Part shown: positions 41,831 to 51,841 of the stretch, one piece after another | Position numbering within the stretch: the stretch's first letter is position 1 | Layout of the letters: the number at the start of each line of letters is the position of its first letter | NCBI RefSeq assembly: GCF_014837165.1 | Contig: NZ_JACSPM010000002.1 | Span: 1 to 64,000 of the forward strand | Direction of reading: 5' to 3' | Length of the DNA: 64,000 bases | From: Microbacterium gallinarum | GTDB lineage: Bacteria; Actinomycetota; Actinomycetes; Actinomycetales; Microbacteriaceae | The notes under the pieces: model-generated | What the model saw: only the letters and a program-made list of their open reading frames with translations | Told to the model about the DNA's origin: nothing | Database searches by the model: none | Made by a program: the position numbers and the translations under genes

Positions 41831-42382
41831 ATGACCACCACCCGCGAACGCAGCCTCGACGCGGCCGTCCACCTCGTCGGCACTCAGGGGATCCGCGCCC
41901 TGACCCACGCCCGTGTCGACGCGCAGGCGGGCCTACCCCGCGGGTCGACGTCGAATCACTTCCGCACCCGCGACGCCCTCCGCGCGGGCGTGACCACGTG
42001 GATCGCGGAGCAGGAACGAGGCGACCTGGCAGCCGTCCTGACCCGAACCTTCGACGACCTCGAGGGATTCGTCGACGTGTTCAGCTCGGCGATCGAGCTT
42101 CTCACCGGGCCCCATGCCGTGCGCACCCGCGCGCGCTACGCTCTGTTCCTCGAGGCCGCCTCCGATCCGGAGCTGTTCGCGCCCCTCCGAGCACAGCGGG
42201 AAGCCATGGCCGCATGGTCACGGAACCTGCTGGTGACGCTGGGGGCGAAGCATCCCGACACCGCTCTTCACGCGTTCATGGCCTTCGGTGACGGCATTAT
42301 CCTCCACCGGCTCACCGTCGATCCCGACGCGCCGGTGCGCCCCAGCGTCGACGCCGCCCTGCGCGGCTGTCTCGTCGCCTGA
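41831..42382 (+). CDS. TetR-family regulator of the hydrolase gene
   Basis: This 183-aa repressor contains the TetR helix-turn-helix (RERSLDAAVHLVGTQGIRALTHARVDAQAGLPRGSTSNHFRTRDALRAGV) and a helical ligand domain (FLEAASDPELFAPLRAQREAMAAW). It is divergent from the epoxide hydrolase-like gene, and a 39-bp palindrome separates them. TAGGCT precedes ATG by 7 nt, making the mRNA leaderless. The inducer is unknown, plausibly an epoxide or halogenated compound. Confidence 0.88.
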   Translation: MTTTRERSLDAAVHLVGTQGIRALTHARVDAQAGLPRGSTSNHFRTRDALRAGVTTWIAEQERGDLAAVLTRTFDDLEGFVDVFSSAIELLTGPHAVRTRARYALFLEAASDPELFAPLRAQREAMAAWSRNLLVTLGAKHPDTALHAFMAFGDGIILHRLTVDPDAPVRPSVDAALRGCLVA

Positions 42383-42442
42383 GTCCGCAGGCCGGACGCG
42401 GGGGGGCACGGGCAGGGAAGCTCCGCCGACGCGACCAGCCCC

Positions 42443-43162
42443 TCAGAGCGCGGCGTACCGCAGAAAGAGGAACCCGTCGTCGTCGGTCACGACACCCTCC
42501 AGTGCGAACCGGCGGTCGGACTCGGCCGCGCCCTGAGCGATGCGCCCCGCATCTCCTCCGACGAACCGGGGGGCGAGCGTGAGACAGACCTCGTCGACGA
42601 GGTCGGCGTCGAGCAGCGCGCCGAACAGGTGCGGTCCGCCTTCGCAGAGCACCTGCGCCCATCCGCGACGGCGGAAGTCGTCGAGCATCGCCGCCAGATC
42701 GACGGCCAGCGCCCCGCATGGCACCACGTCGGCCACCGCGTCGAAGGCGTCTCCGCGGGCGTCGGCCGCGGCATCCGTCGTCACGATCACCGGCCGCCGC
42801 ACGGCCTCGGCGAACACCGCATCGCCTGGTTCGAGCCGCAGGCCGCCGCTGACCACGGCGAGCGCCGGCTGGTCGTCGATACCCCGGGCGCGGCGCCAGT
42901 CGACATCCCGGTCGTCGACGCGGATGCCGCCGTACCCCTCAGCGCGGACCGTCCCCGCCCCGACGACCACGACGTCGGCCATCGTGCGCAGCACCTGCAT
43001 CAGGGCACGGTCTGTGGGTCCACCGAGCGCTCCGCTCGTTCCGTCGAGGGTGACCGCGCCGTCGGCGCTCGAGACGAAGTTCATGCGCACGCGGACGTCA
43101 TCGCGATCGGGCAGCGCGTACGCCTCGAGCAATTCGTCTCTTGTGGGCCTCGAGGCGGGCAT
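42443..43162 (-). CDS. RibD C-terminal-like pyrimidine reductase
   Basis: This 239-aa reductase has the RibD_C fold: RVRMNFVSSADGAVTLDGTSGALGG, VVVVGAGTVRAEGYGG, and QVLCEGGPHLFGALLDADLVDEVCLTLAP. In riboflavin synthesis RibD_C reduces a 5-amino-6-ribosylamino-pyrimidine with NADPH. It is not fused to a deaminase and no other riboflavin genes are present, so it may act in another pterin/deazaflavin reduction. ATG at 43162 shares a base with the folP-like stop (TGATG). Confidence 0.86.
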   Translation of the reverse strand: MPASRPTRDELLEAYALPDRDDVRVRMNFVSSADGAVTLDGTSGALGGPTDRALMQVLRTMADVVVVGAGTVRAEGYGGIRVDDRDVDWRRARGIDDQPALAVVSGGLRLEPGDAVFAEAVRRPVIVTTDAAADARGDAFDAVADVVPCGALAVDLAAMLDDFRRRGWAQVLCEGGPHLFGALLDADLVDEVCLTLAPRFVGGDAGRIAQGAAESDRRFALEGVVTDDDGFLFLRYAAL

Positions 43163-44076
43163 CAGACGTTCCCCTCCGGGCGCGTGTTGTGCAGCTGGTA
43201 CGCCGGCTCCCGCCAGCCGAGGATCGCCTCGACCATGCGCAGCGCGTCGACCGTCTCGCGCACGTTGTGGACGCGCACGATACGGGCGCCGTGCAGCGCG
43301 CAGTACACCGCCGCGGCGAGCGATCCGGGCAGCCGCTCCCCGCGCTCCCGCCCGAGCGCCTCTCCGACGAAGTCCTTGTTGGACAGCGCGACCAGCATCG
43401 GCGAGCCGAGAGCCGCAAGCTTGCCCAGCCGACGCGTCAGCTCGAGGGTCTGGCGGGTGCTCTTGTTGAGGTCGTGCCCGGGGTCGAGCACGATGCGCTC
43501 CGCCGGAACCCCGTGATCGAGCGCGAGGTCGCGGCGGGCGGTCAGGAACCGTGCGACGTCGCCGATCACGTCGGCATAGTGCGGGAGCGGATGCTGCGTC
43601 CGCGGCGCCGCGAGGCTGTGGGCGATCACCAGTCCGGCACCGCCCTGCGCGACCACCGTGGCCATGGCAGGGTCGTGCAGGCCCGTCGTGTCGTTGATGA
43701 CGGCCGCGCCCGCCTCGATGGCCGCGCGCGCTACCTCGGGCTGGAAGGTGTCGACGCTCACGCGTGTGAGCGGCGCGAGCTCGCGCACGACCGGCACGAC
43801 GCGCGCGATCTCCTCCTCGACGGGCACCGACGGTCCGGGCGCGAACTTCACGCCCCCGACGTCGACCAGCTCGGCGCCCGCCTCGACGGCTGCGACCCCG
43901 GCCGCGACGGCCGCGTCGAGTGCGAACGTCGCGCCACGGTCGTAGAACGAATCGGGCGTGCGATTGACGATCGCCATGACGGCGAGGTGCCGGGTGAGGT
44001 CGAGAGGCCCACCGGGCAGATCGAGCACCTGCACCGGGGTGTCGAGCGCGAGGCTCGTGGCGGCCGCGAGGGTCAT
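43162..44076 (-). CDS. Dihydropteroate synthase homolog, FolP2-like
   Basis: This 304-aa TIM-barrel protein reads MAIVNRTPDSFYDRGATFALDAA, where classic FolP has NVTPDSFSDGG. The NRTPDSFYD form matches mycobacterial FolP2, which I recall lacks dihydropteroate synthase activity. Other loops are retained (INDTTGLHDPAM, VLDPGHDLNKSTRQ, RVHNVRETVDALRM). No folK/folB neighbour is present. It overlaps the upstream reductase gene by ATGA and the downstream reductase by one base. Confidence 0.87.
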   Translation of the reverse strand: MTLAAATSLALDTPVQVLDLPGGPLDLTRHLAVMAIVNRTPDSFYDRGATFALDAAVAAGVAAVEAGAELVDVGGVKFAPGPSVPVEEEIARVVPVVRELAPLTRVSVDTFQPEVARAAIEAGAAVINDTTGLHDPAMATVVAQGGAGLVIAHSLAAPRTQHPLPHYADVIGDVARFLTARRDLALDHGVPAERIVLDPGHDLNKSTRQTLELTRRLGKLAALGSPMLVALSNKDFVGEALGRERGERLPGSLAAAVYCALHGARIVRVHNVRETVDALRMVEAILGWREPAYQLHNTRPEGNV

Positions 44077-45293
44077 GGAATCAGGCTGTCCAGCGGCACG
44101 TCGGGATCGCGCAGGAGGTCGAGGTCGATCCGTTCGCCCGACCGGATGAGCGCCTGCACCTTCTTGTTCACCTTCCAGACGTTCACGTTCATGCCGGCGA
44201 CCACGCGCCCGCCGTCGACCCAGAAGGCGATGAACTCGCGTGCGCCGACGTCGCCGCGCACGACGACCTCGGCCTCCGCCATGAGCGGCGCGTAGCCCGA
44301 CAGCTCCATGCCCAGGTCGTACTGGTCGGTGTAGAAGTACGGGATGTCGTCGAAGGATGCCGGTTTCCCCAGCATCGACCGCGCGGCCACCTTGCCCGCG
44401 TTCAGCGCATTCGCCCAGTGCTCGCTGCGCAGGTGCCGCTGCAGCACCGGGTGGAACGCGTTGGCGACGTCACCTGCCGCGTAGACATCGGGTGCGCTCG
44501 TGCGCAACGCGGCGTCGGTCAGGATCCCGTTCAGGATGTCGAGGCCCGCTTCCTCGGCGAGCGCGGTGTTCGGGGTCGCCCCGACGCCGACGAGCACGAG
44601 GTCGGCAGGGAGCGTGTCGCCGTCGACGACGACGCCTTCGGCACGCTCGTCTCCGACGATGCGCTCGACGCCCACCGAGGTGCGCAGGTCGACGCCGTGC
44701 TCGAGATGCAATGCGCGGAAGACCTCGCCCATCTCAGTGCCGAGCGCCAGCGCGAGCGGCACCGCGTCGCGCTCGACGATCGCCACCTCGTTGCCGAAGC
44801 CCCGGGCCGTGGCGGCGACCTCCATGCCGATCCAGCCCGCCCCGATCACGACGAGACGTGTGCCCCCCTCGCGCAGCCGGGCGGCGAGTGCGTCGGAATC
44901 GTCGATCCGGCGCAGCGTCACGACCCCGGGGAGGTCATGACCCGGGAGCGGGAGCATGCGCGGCGTCGCACCCGTCGCGAGCAGCACGGCGTCGTAGCGC
45001 TCCAGTGTGCCGTCGTCGAGCTCCACCCGATGAGCCGACGGATCCAGTGCCGTCACCGAGACGCCCGCGCGCACGCGGATGCCGTGCTCGTCGTACCACT
45101 CGGATGGGTGGAGGAAGACGGCATCCGTCCCCTCATTGCCGGCGAGATAGCCCTTCGACAGCGGTGGTCGCTGGTACGGCGGGCGCGGCTCCGCTGCCAC
45201 GATCGTGATGTCACCCTCGAAGCCCTCGTCGCGCAGTGCCTCGGCGGCCGTGCCGCCGGCGAGCCCGCCTCCGACGATCAGCATGTGGTCCAT
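44073..45293 (-). CDS. FAD-dependent ferredoxin/rubredoxin reductase-like protein
   Basis: This 406-aa flavoprotein has an FAD-binding GGGLAGGTAAEALR at residue 8, PPYQRPPLSKGYL, the NAD(P)H-binding GAGWIGMEVAATARGFG and a flavin-closing DVYAAGDVANAF. A reductase C-terminal domain follows. Homologs pass electrons from NAD(P)H to small iron-sulphur proteins. AGAGGAG precedes ATG at 45293; the gene ends overlapping folP-like ATGA and lies 27 bp after folE. Confidence 0.88.
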   Translation of the reverse strand: MDHMLIVGGGLAGGTAAEALRDEGFEGDITIVAAEPRPPYQRPPLSKGYLAGNEGTDAVFLHPSEWYDEHGIRVRAGVSVTALDPSAHRVELDDGTLERYDAVLLATGATPRMLPLPGHDLPGVVTLRRIDDSDALAARLREGGTRLVVIGAGWIGMEVAATARGFGNEVAIVERDAVPLALALGTEMGEVFRALHLEHGVDLRTSVGVERIVGDERAEGVVVDGDTLPADLVLVGVGATPNTALAEEAGLDILNGILTDAALRTSAPDVYAAGDVANAFHPVLQRHLRSEHWANALNAGKVAARSMLGKPASFDDIPYFYTDQYDLGMELSGYAPLMAEAEVVVRGDVGAREFIAFWVDGGRVVAGMNVNVWKVNKKVQALIRSGERIDLDLLRDPDVPLDSLIP

Positions 45294-45320
45294 GACGACT
45301 CCTCTCGTCGATGCCCGGCC

Positions 45321-45923
45321 TCAGACGTCGCCCGCGCCCAGGAGATGTCGCTGCAGCCGCCGGTCGTGCGCGAAGCTGCCGCGGAATGCGGTCGTCGAGG
45401 TCGTCGCACCCGCGCTGCGGACGCCCCGCACCGACATGCACAGGTGCTCGGCCTCGATGACGACCCCCACGCCGTCGGGATCGAGCGCTGCGTCGAGCGT
45501 CCGCGCGATCTGCGCCGTGAGCGCCTCCTGCACCTGGAGCCCGCGGGCGTGATGGTCGACGACCCGCGCCAGCTTCGAGAGGCCGACGAGGCGCTCCCCC
45601 GGCAGGTAGCCGACGGTCGCGGTGCCGCGGAACGGCAGGAGGTGGTGACGACAGAGCGAGACGAACGGGATGCCGCGCACCACGACCGGCTCGTCGTAGC
45701 CGTCTTCGTTGGGGAACGTCGTCATCTCGAAGGGCTCGGGGGTGAGCAGCTCGAGGAAGGCGTCGGCGACGCGACGCGGCGTCTCGGCCAGGTCTCCGTG
45801 GTCGGGGTCGTGACCGAGCGCGGCGAGCAGGTCGGCGACGGCCGCCATCGCCGCATCCCGGTCGATCGGAGCCTCGACGGGAAGGGCGTGCAGCGCAGTC
45901 GCAGCGACGGTGGTCGACATCAT
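45321..45923 (-). CDS. folE: GTP cyclohydrolase I
   Basis: This 200-aa enzyme converts GTP to dihydroneopterin triphosphate, the first step of folate/pterin synthesis. Zinc and active-site motifs VSLCRHHLLPFRGTATVGYLPG and EAEHLCMSVRGV are intact. ATG at 45923 follows AGGAG by 5 nt; a GTG at 45929 overlaps that site and is rejected. It heads the operon folE, FAD reductase, FolP2-like, pyrimidine reductase, with a near-consensus promoter upstream. Confidence 0.92.
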   Translation of the reverse strand: MMSTTVAATALHALPVEAPIDRDAAMAAVADLLAALGHDPDHGDLAETPRRVADAFLELLTPEPFEMTTFPNEDGYDEPVVVRGIPFVSLCRHHLLPFRGTATVGYLPGERLVGLSKLARVVDHHARGLQVQEALTAQIARTLDAALDPDGVGVVIEAEHLCMSVRGVRSAGATTSTTAFRGSFAHDRRLQRHLLGAGDV

Positions 45924-45964
45924 CCCCACTCCTTCACGAGCAGCGTGTGGTGCGTCTACGGCCG

Positions 45965-45993
45965 AACATAGGCCGCTCTCATTCTTTTGTCAA
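45965..45993 (-). promoter_or_regulatory. folE promoter
   Basis: TTGACA (45993-45988), a 17-nt spacer and TATGTT (45970-45965) form the most consensus-like promoter in the window; the start lies about 42 nt upstream of folE's ATG. Its -35 overlaps the control region of the divergent regulator gene at 46025, including a direct repeat ATTCT-N10-ATTCT on the plus strand. Confidence 0.85.
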
Positions 45994-46024
45994 GGATTCT
46001 GATTTTAGAGAGTAGACTCGCGCC

Positions 46025-46681
46025 GTGAGCGCCCTGAATCCGAATCGCGCCGAGGCGGTCGCCGTGCTGGCCGACCCGCAGCGTCGCGAGCTCTACCGCC
46101 TGGCGAGGGAGCACGAGATCAGCCGTGACGACGCCGCTGCGGCGCTCGGCATGCCGCGCAGCACGGCGGCCATGCATCTCGAACGGCTCGCGGACGCGGG
46201 CTTGCTCGCGGTCACCCACGTCCGCCGGTCCGGGCGGAGCGGACCGGGCGCCGGGCGGCCCGCAAAGCTGTATCGTGCCGCGTCGGCGGAGGTGGCCGCG
46301 AGCATCCCGGAGCGGCACTACGAGCTCGTCGGCGACCTGCTCGCCACCGCCGCCCAGACGGCCGACGAGCAGGGGATCGCCGTGCGCGACGCACTGGCCG
46401 CCGAGGCCTTCGCCGCCGGAGCCGCCATCGGGGACGCGCACGAGAACCTCGAGGAGGCGCTGGTCGCCTGCGGCTATGCGCCGGCCGGCGCCGACTCCGG
46501 AGACCTCGTCCTCGAGAACTGCCCGTTCCATGCGCTGGCCACGCGGCACACGGCGCTCATCTGCGGCGCGAATCTCGAGTTCCTGCGCGGCGCGGCAACC
46601 GCGACGGGCGACGCGCGCACGCCCGTCCTCGCCCCCGCGGCCGGCCGCTGCTGCGTCGAGATCCGCACGGGGGACCGATGA
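46025..46681 (+). CDS. HTH regulator with cysteine-rich C-terminus (SufR-like)
   Basis: This 218-aa protein begins with an ArsR/DeoR-like winged helix (LADPQRRELYRLAREHEISRDDAAAALGMPRSTAAMHLERLADAGLL). Its C-terminal sensor half has cysteines spaced C-X16-C-X13-C and later CC: ACGYAPAG, ENCPFHALATRHTALICG, GRCCVEIR. SufR-type regulators hold a [4Fe-4S] cluster on three to four Cys in a similar position, so redox or iron-sulphur sensing is plausible. TAGACT precedes GTG by 6 nt (leaderless). It is divergent from folE and likely controls it. Confidence 0.82.
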   Translation: MSALNPNRAEAVAVLADPQRRELYRLAREHEISRDDAAAALGMPRSTAAMHLERLADAGLLAVTHVRRSGRSGPGAGRPAKLYRAASAEVAASIPERHYELVGDLLATAAQTADEQGIAVRDALAAEAFAAGAAIGDAHENLEEALVACGYAPAGADSGDLVLENCPFHALATRHTALICGANLEFLRGAATATGDARTPVLAPAAGRCCVEIRTGDR

Positions 46682-46745
46682 GCAATTCGCGCCCACGTCG
46701 CCGATTTCCCGCCACGGCGCCGGTTCCGCCGACATAATGAGGGGC

Positions 46746-47438
46746 ATGACAGCACCTCGCATCCTCGTCGTGGACGACGAGCCGAACATCCGCGACCTGC
46801 TCATCACGAGCCTCCGCTTCGCGGGGTTCCAGGTGAGGGCCGTGTCCAACGGGGCTCAGACGATCTCGGCTGTCCTCGAAGAGGAGCCCGACCTCATCAT
46901 CCTCGATGTGATGCTCCCCGACATGAACGGCTTCAGCGTCACCAAGCGACTGCGCGGCGCCGGTTACACCGCGCCCATCCTGTTCCTCACCGCCAAGGAC
47001 GAGACCGAAGACAAGATCACCGGGCTCAACGCCGGCGGCGACGACTACGTCACCAAGCCCTTCAGCCTCGACGAGATCGTCGCCCGCATCCAGGCCATCC
47101 TGCGCCGCACGATGCAGGCCGATGAGGAGTCCGTCATCCGCGCCGGCGAGCTCACGATGGACCAGGACACCCACGACGTGCAGGTCGGCGACGCCAGCAT
47201 CGATCTCAGCCCGACCGAGTTCAAGCTGCTGCGCTACCTGATGCTCAATCCCAACCGCGTGCTGTCGAAGGCGCAGATCCTCGACCACGTGTGGGAGTAC
47301 GACTTCAACGGCGATGCGGGCATCGTCGAGAGCTACATCTCCTACCTTCGCCGCAAGATCGACCCGCACTCGTCCGAACCGCTCATCCAGACCAAGCGCG
47401 GCTTCGGCTACATGCTCAAGGCGGGCAAGACCGCGTAA
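46746..47438 (+). CDS. OmpR-family response regulator
   Basis: This 230-aa regulator has a receiver domain with DD at 10-11, phosphoacceptor D54 in IILDVMLPD, and K in VTKPF; a winged-helix C-terminal domain (DLSPTEFKLLRYLMLNPNRVLSKAQILDHVW ... QTKRGFGYML) follows. It resembles mycobacterial TrcR/PrrA/MprA-like regulators. ATG at 46746 is preferred over 46737: CATAAT, 7 nt before it, is a plausible leaderless -10. It is 24 nt upstream of its sensor kinase, so they form one operon. Confidence 0.9.
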   Translation: MTAPRILVVDDEPNIRDLLITSLRFAGFQVRAVSNGAQTISAVLEEEPDLIILDVMLPDMNGFSVTKRLRGAGYTAPILFLTAKDETEDKITGLNAGGDDYVTKPFSLDEIVARIQAILRRTMQADEESVIRAGELTMDQDTHDVQVGDASIDLSPTEFKLLRYLMLNPNRVLSKAQILDHVWEYDFNGDAGIVESYISYLRRKIDPHSSEPLIQTKRGFGYMLKAGKTA

Positions 47439-47462
47439 CGGCGGCACAACGAGGGGGCCACC

Positions 47463-49211
47463 CTGGCGCAGAAGACAGACGCGATCACCCGGTGGTGGCG
47501 CGGCACCAGCCTGCGCGCGAAGGTCACCGGAGTGACCGTCGCCGTGCTCGCGATGGGCCTCGTGGCCACCGGCGCGGGCGCCACGCTGTTCCTGCGCAAC
47601 GCTCTGATCGCCAACCTCAACAGCACGGTCGAGCAGGTCGCCGCGACCGAGATCGGCGCCGGACTGTTCGACATCGTGATCATCAACGGGGTGGTGACAG
47701 CCGCCGAGAAGGAGGACGTCCCTCGCAGCGACTACCATGTCGCCCTGTACCAGCCCGACGGCGAGTTCATCATCTCCGCCGGCGGGAACGACCCGCAGCC
47801 CGACTTCCCGGTCAGCTACCCGCTCGAGAAGGCGGTCACCGCCGGGGTGTCGGCTTTCGAGTTGACGGATGCCGAGACCGGCGCCCGCTTCCGGGCGAGC
47901 GTCGCGCCGCTCGAGGTCTCCGGCGGCGTGCTCCTCCCCCAGCTCGTCGCCATGCCCATCGCCCCCGTGAACCAGGTGGTCGCGACCTTCCTCGGCATCT
48001 ACACGATCCTGGCGATCATCACGCTGCTCATCGGGGCCGTCGCCACGCGATGGCTGGTCACCCTCACGTTCCGCAGCCTCGGTCAGGTCGAGACCACGGC
48101 CGACGCGATCGCGGGCGGCGAGTTCAGTCTGCGCATGACCGACATCGAGCCGACGTCGACCGAGGTGGGCCGGCTCAAGACGGCCATCAACGCGATGCTC
48201 GACCGAGTCGACGCCGCGCTCTCGGAGCGCGACTCGACGGTCAGGCAGATGCGCCGGTTCGTCGGCGACGCCAGCCACGAGCTGCGCACCCCGCTCGTGA
48301 CGGTGCGCGGCTACGCGGAGCTGTACCGCATGGGAGCGATCCGCGGTGATGAGGACATCGCCCAGTCGATGGAGCGGATCGAGAAGGAGGCGATCCGGAT
48401 GGGCGTGCTGGTCGAGGACCTCCTCGCCCTCGCGCGCCTCGATGAGCGTCGCGACGTCGTGATCACTCCGGTCGATCTGCGTCCCGTCGCCCGCGATGCG
48501 GCGCTCGACCTGCGCGCCGCCGCTCCGCAGCGACCGGTGACCGTGATCGACACGACCACCGACAGTCATCTTGCGCCGGCTGTCCCCGCCCCGGCCGACG
48601 ACGGCCCGGACTCACCTGAGAAGCGGCGCGCGCCCGTCACGGCCCTCACCCGGGCCGGTGCGACGCTCTCGCTGCTGCGCCGCAAACCGCGCCCGATCGC
48701 CGCGACGAACGCGACCGCATCACGCGAGATGCCGCCGCTCACCCCGGTCGACGACCCCGCGCCCACGCCCGGCGCCGTCCTGCCCGTCGTGCTCGGCGAC
48801 GAGAACCGCATCCGGCAGGTGGTCACGAATCTGCTCGGCAACGCCCGTCGGTTCACCGCCGAGGACTCGCCCATCGAGCTGCGGATCGGAGCGGACGGCC
48901 TCACGCGCATGGGGTGGATCGAGATCGTCGACCACGGCGAGGGCGTGCCCGACCAGATCAAGGACAAGATCTTCCAGAGGTTCTGGCGGGCCGACACGTC
49001 GCGCACGCGCGAGACCGGCGGCTCCGGGCTCGGCCTGTCGATCGTCGCCTCGATCGTCGAGGCGCTGCACGGCTCGGTGGGCGTCACCGACACCCCCGGC
49101 GGAGGTGCGACGTTCCGCGTCTCGTTCCCCTTGGCGGAGGAGCGGGATGCCGCGGAGCACCTGCACATCGAGACACAGCCGCTCGAGCGACTCGAGCTCG
49201 ACGAGGCCTGA
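47463..49211 (+). CDS. Sensor histidine kinase, probable CTG start
   Basis: This 582-aa membrane kinase has two membrane segments flanking an extracytoplasmic domain (residues about 45-160), a HAMP region, the His box GDASHELRTPLV (H272), and a catalytic domain with NLLGNARRF, DHGEGVP and GGSGLGLSIV. An Ala/Pro-rich linker of about 80 residues separates dimerisation and ATP domains. From the regulator stop there is no ATG, GTG or TTG in frame until GTG at 47532, which would begin inside the first membrane segment. CTG at 47463 follows GAGGGGG by 5 nt and restores RWWRGTSLRAK before that segment. Confidence 0.85.
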   Translation: MAQKTDAITRWWRGTSLRAKVTGVTVAVLAMGLVATGAGATLFLRNALIANLNSTVEQVAATEIGAGLFDIVIINGVVTAAEKEDVPRSDYHVALYQPDGEFIISAGGNDPQPDFPVSYPLEKAVTAGVSAFELTDAETGARFRASVAPLEVSGGVLLPQLVAMPIAPVNQVVATFLGIYTILAIITLLIGAVATRWLVTLTFRSLGQVETTADAIAGGEFSLRMTDIEPTSTEVGRLKTAINAMLDRVDAALSERDSTVRQMRRFVGDASHELRTPLVTVRGYAELYRMGAIRGDEDIAQSMERIEKEAIRMGVLVEDLLALARLDERRDVVITPVDLRPVARDAALDLRAAAPQRPVTVIDTTTDSHLAPAVPAPADDGPDSPEKRRAPVTALTRAGATLSLLRRKPRPIAATNATASREMPPLTPVDDPAPTPGAVLPVVLGDENRIRQVVTNLLGNARRFTAEDSPIELRIGADGLTRMGWIEIVDHGEGVPDQIKDKIFQRFWRADTSRTRETGGSGLGLSIVASIVEALHGSVGVTDTPGGGATFRVSFPLAEERDAAEHLHIETQPLERLELDEA

Positions 49212-49351
49212 CCGGAACTCCTCCCCAGCGGCCCTTCGGCGAGCAGTGTTCCCCAGACGCCGGCGGCTGCGGCCGGCCGAGCGCTGATGCTTCTAGCGTG
49301 GCCGGACACACCAGGGCGCGGCATCCGGTCGCCCCGACGAAGGGAGCACCC

Positions 49352-49639
49352 ATGGCCGTCTTCTCCGTCGACAGCGACGCCGTCCTCGCCACCACCGCAT
49401 CCGTCCGCGGCACGATCGAGCGGCTGCAGGCCGAGTCGAACGCGATGATGACCCAGCTCACGCAGCTGCAGTCCTCGTGGACGGGCTCGGCCTCGCTCGC
49501 CTTCCACACCGTCGCCGATCAGTGGCGCGCGACGCAGCGACAGGTCGAGGAATCGCTGTCGGGCATCAGCATGGCGCTGGCCGCCGCCGGCCGCCAGTAC
49601 GCCGAGGCCGAGCAGGCCACGACGAGCCTGTTCCGCTGA
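49352..49639 (+). CDS. WXG100 (ESAT-6-like) secreted protein
   Basis: This 95-aa protein has the all-helical hairpin of the WXG100 family, with SSWTGSAS at the turn (WTG here) about residue 43. Such proteins are type VII (Esx) substrates. A partner gene, EccC or toxin CDS is not adjacent; it stands alone between the kinase and GroEL. ATG at 49352 starts MAVFSVDSDAVLATTASVRG. The gene ends 14 nt before a terminator. Confidence 0.87.
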   Translation: MAVFSVDSDAVLATTASVRGTIERLQAESNAMMTQLTQLQSSWTGSASLAFHTVADQWRATQRQVEESLSGISMALAAAGRQYAEAEQATTSLFR

Positions 49640-49652
49640 GCCGCGAGACGAC

Positions 49653-49682
49653 GAAGGGCCCCTCCCGGAGGAGGGGCCCTTC
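49653..49682. terminator. Bidirectional terminator between WXG100 and groEL
   Basis: GAAGGGCCCCTCC (49653-49665) pairs perfectly over 13 bp with GGAGGGGCCCTTC (49670-49682) around CGGA. It stands between convergent stop codons at 49639 and 49705 and has mirrored A/T flanks, so it should serve both. Confidence 0.9.
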
Positions 49683-49704
49683 GCTGTGGACCGGGTCTAC
49701 TGGA

Positions 49705-51351
<1,647 letters not shown>

Positions 51352-51358
51352 TTATGGA

Positions 51359-51385
51359 TTAGCACTCAGCGATCCGGAGTGCTAA
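51359..51385. promoter_or_regulatory. CIRCE operator (perfect)
   Basis: TTAGCACTC-N9-GAGTGCTAA matches the HrcA binding consensus exactly, 35 bp before the groEL start. Confidence 0.97.
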
Positions 51386-51394
51386 TCCATTCTG

Positions 51395-51415
51395 GCACTC
51401 ACCCCTGGGGAGTGC
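51395..51415. promoter_or_regulatory. Second, degenerate CIRCE operator
   Basis: GCACTC-N9-GAGTGC retains the core of CIRCE but has changed outer bases (TG on the left, AA on the right). It follows the perfect copy by 9 bp; paired CIRCE sites upstream of actinobacterial groEL are known. Confidence 0.85.
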
Positions 51416-51496
51416 AAGCCGCGGCGGAGGGCGCCGCAACACGCAGAAACGGGATGCCGCAGCATCCCGTTCCGTCGGATCTCGCGCTGCGCGCGC

Positions 51497-51694
51497 TCAG
51501 ACCACGCGCACCGACTCCGCCTGCGGCCCCTTCTGACCGGTGCCGACGGTGAACTCGACGGTCTGACCCTCTTCCAGCACGCGGAATCCCGTCATGTCGA
51601 TGTTCGAATAGTGGACGAAGACGTCCTGCCCTTCGGCCGTGATGAAGCCGAAGCCCTTCTCGGCGTTGAACCACTTGACGGTGCCCTGAGTCAT
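51497..51694 (-). CDS. cspA: Cold-shock protein CspA
   Basis: This 65-aa protein is a full cold-shock domain ([50 protein letters not shown]) with RNP motifs KGFGFI and DVFVHY; it binds single-stranded nucleic acid as an RNA chaperone. GGAGATT precedes ATG at 51694. It is monocistronic, on the same strand as groEL. Confidence 0.95.
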   Translation of the reverse strand: MTQGTVKWFNAEKGFGFITAEGQDVFVHYSNIDMTGFRVLEEGQTVEFTVGTGQKGPQAESVRVV

Positions 51695-51841
51695 GCGAAT
51701 CTCCTGTTGCTGGTACGACAGGGTTCATCGTATGCACGCGGCACCGCCGCTCGGAGGCCGCTCGAGGACTTGTTGACACGCGGAGACACAACTGTTTACC
51801 CCCGCGTAACACTGGCCTTCTCTCCGGGCGTCCGCGGTGCC

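Noticed and set aside
47532-47534. GTG at 47532 as the sensor kinase start
   Set aside because: It would begin inside the first membrane segment and lose the basic region before it; CTG at 47463 has the stronger ribosome site.
46557-48569. 670-codon minus-strand frame over the two-component system
   Set aside because: Antisense shadow; composition is biased and contradicts the clear receiver and kinase motifs on the other strand.
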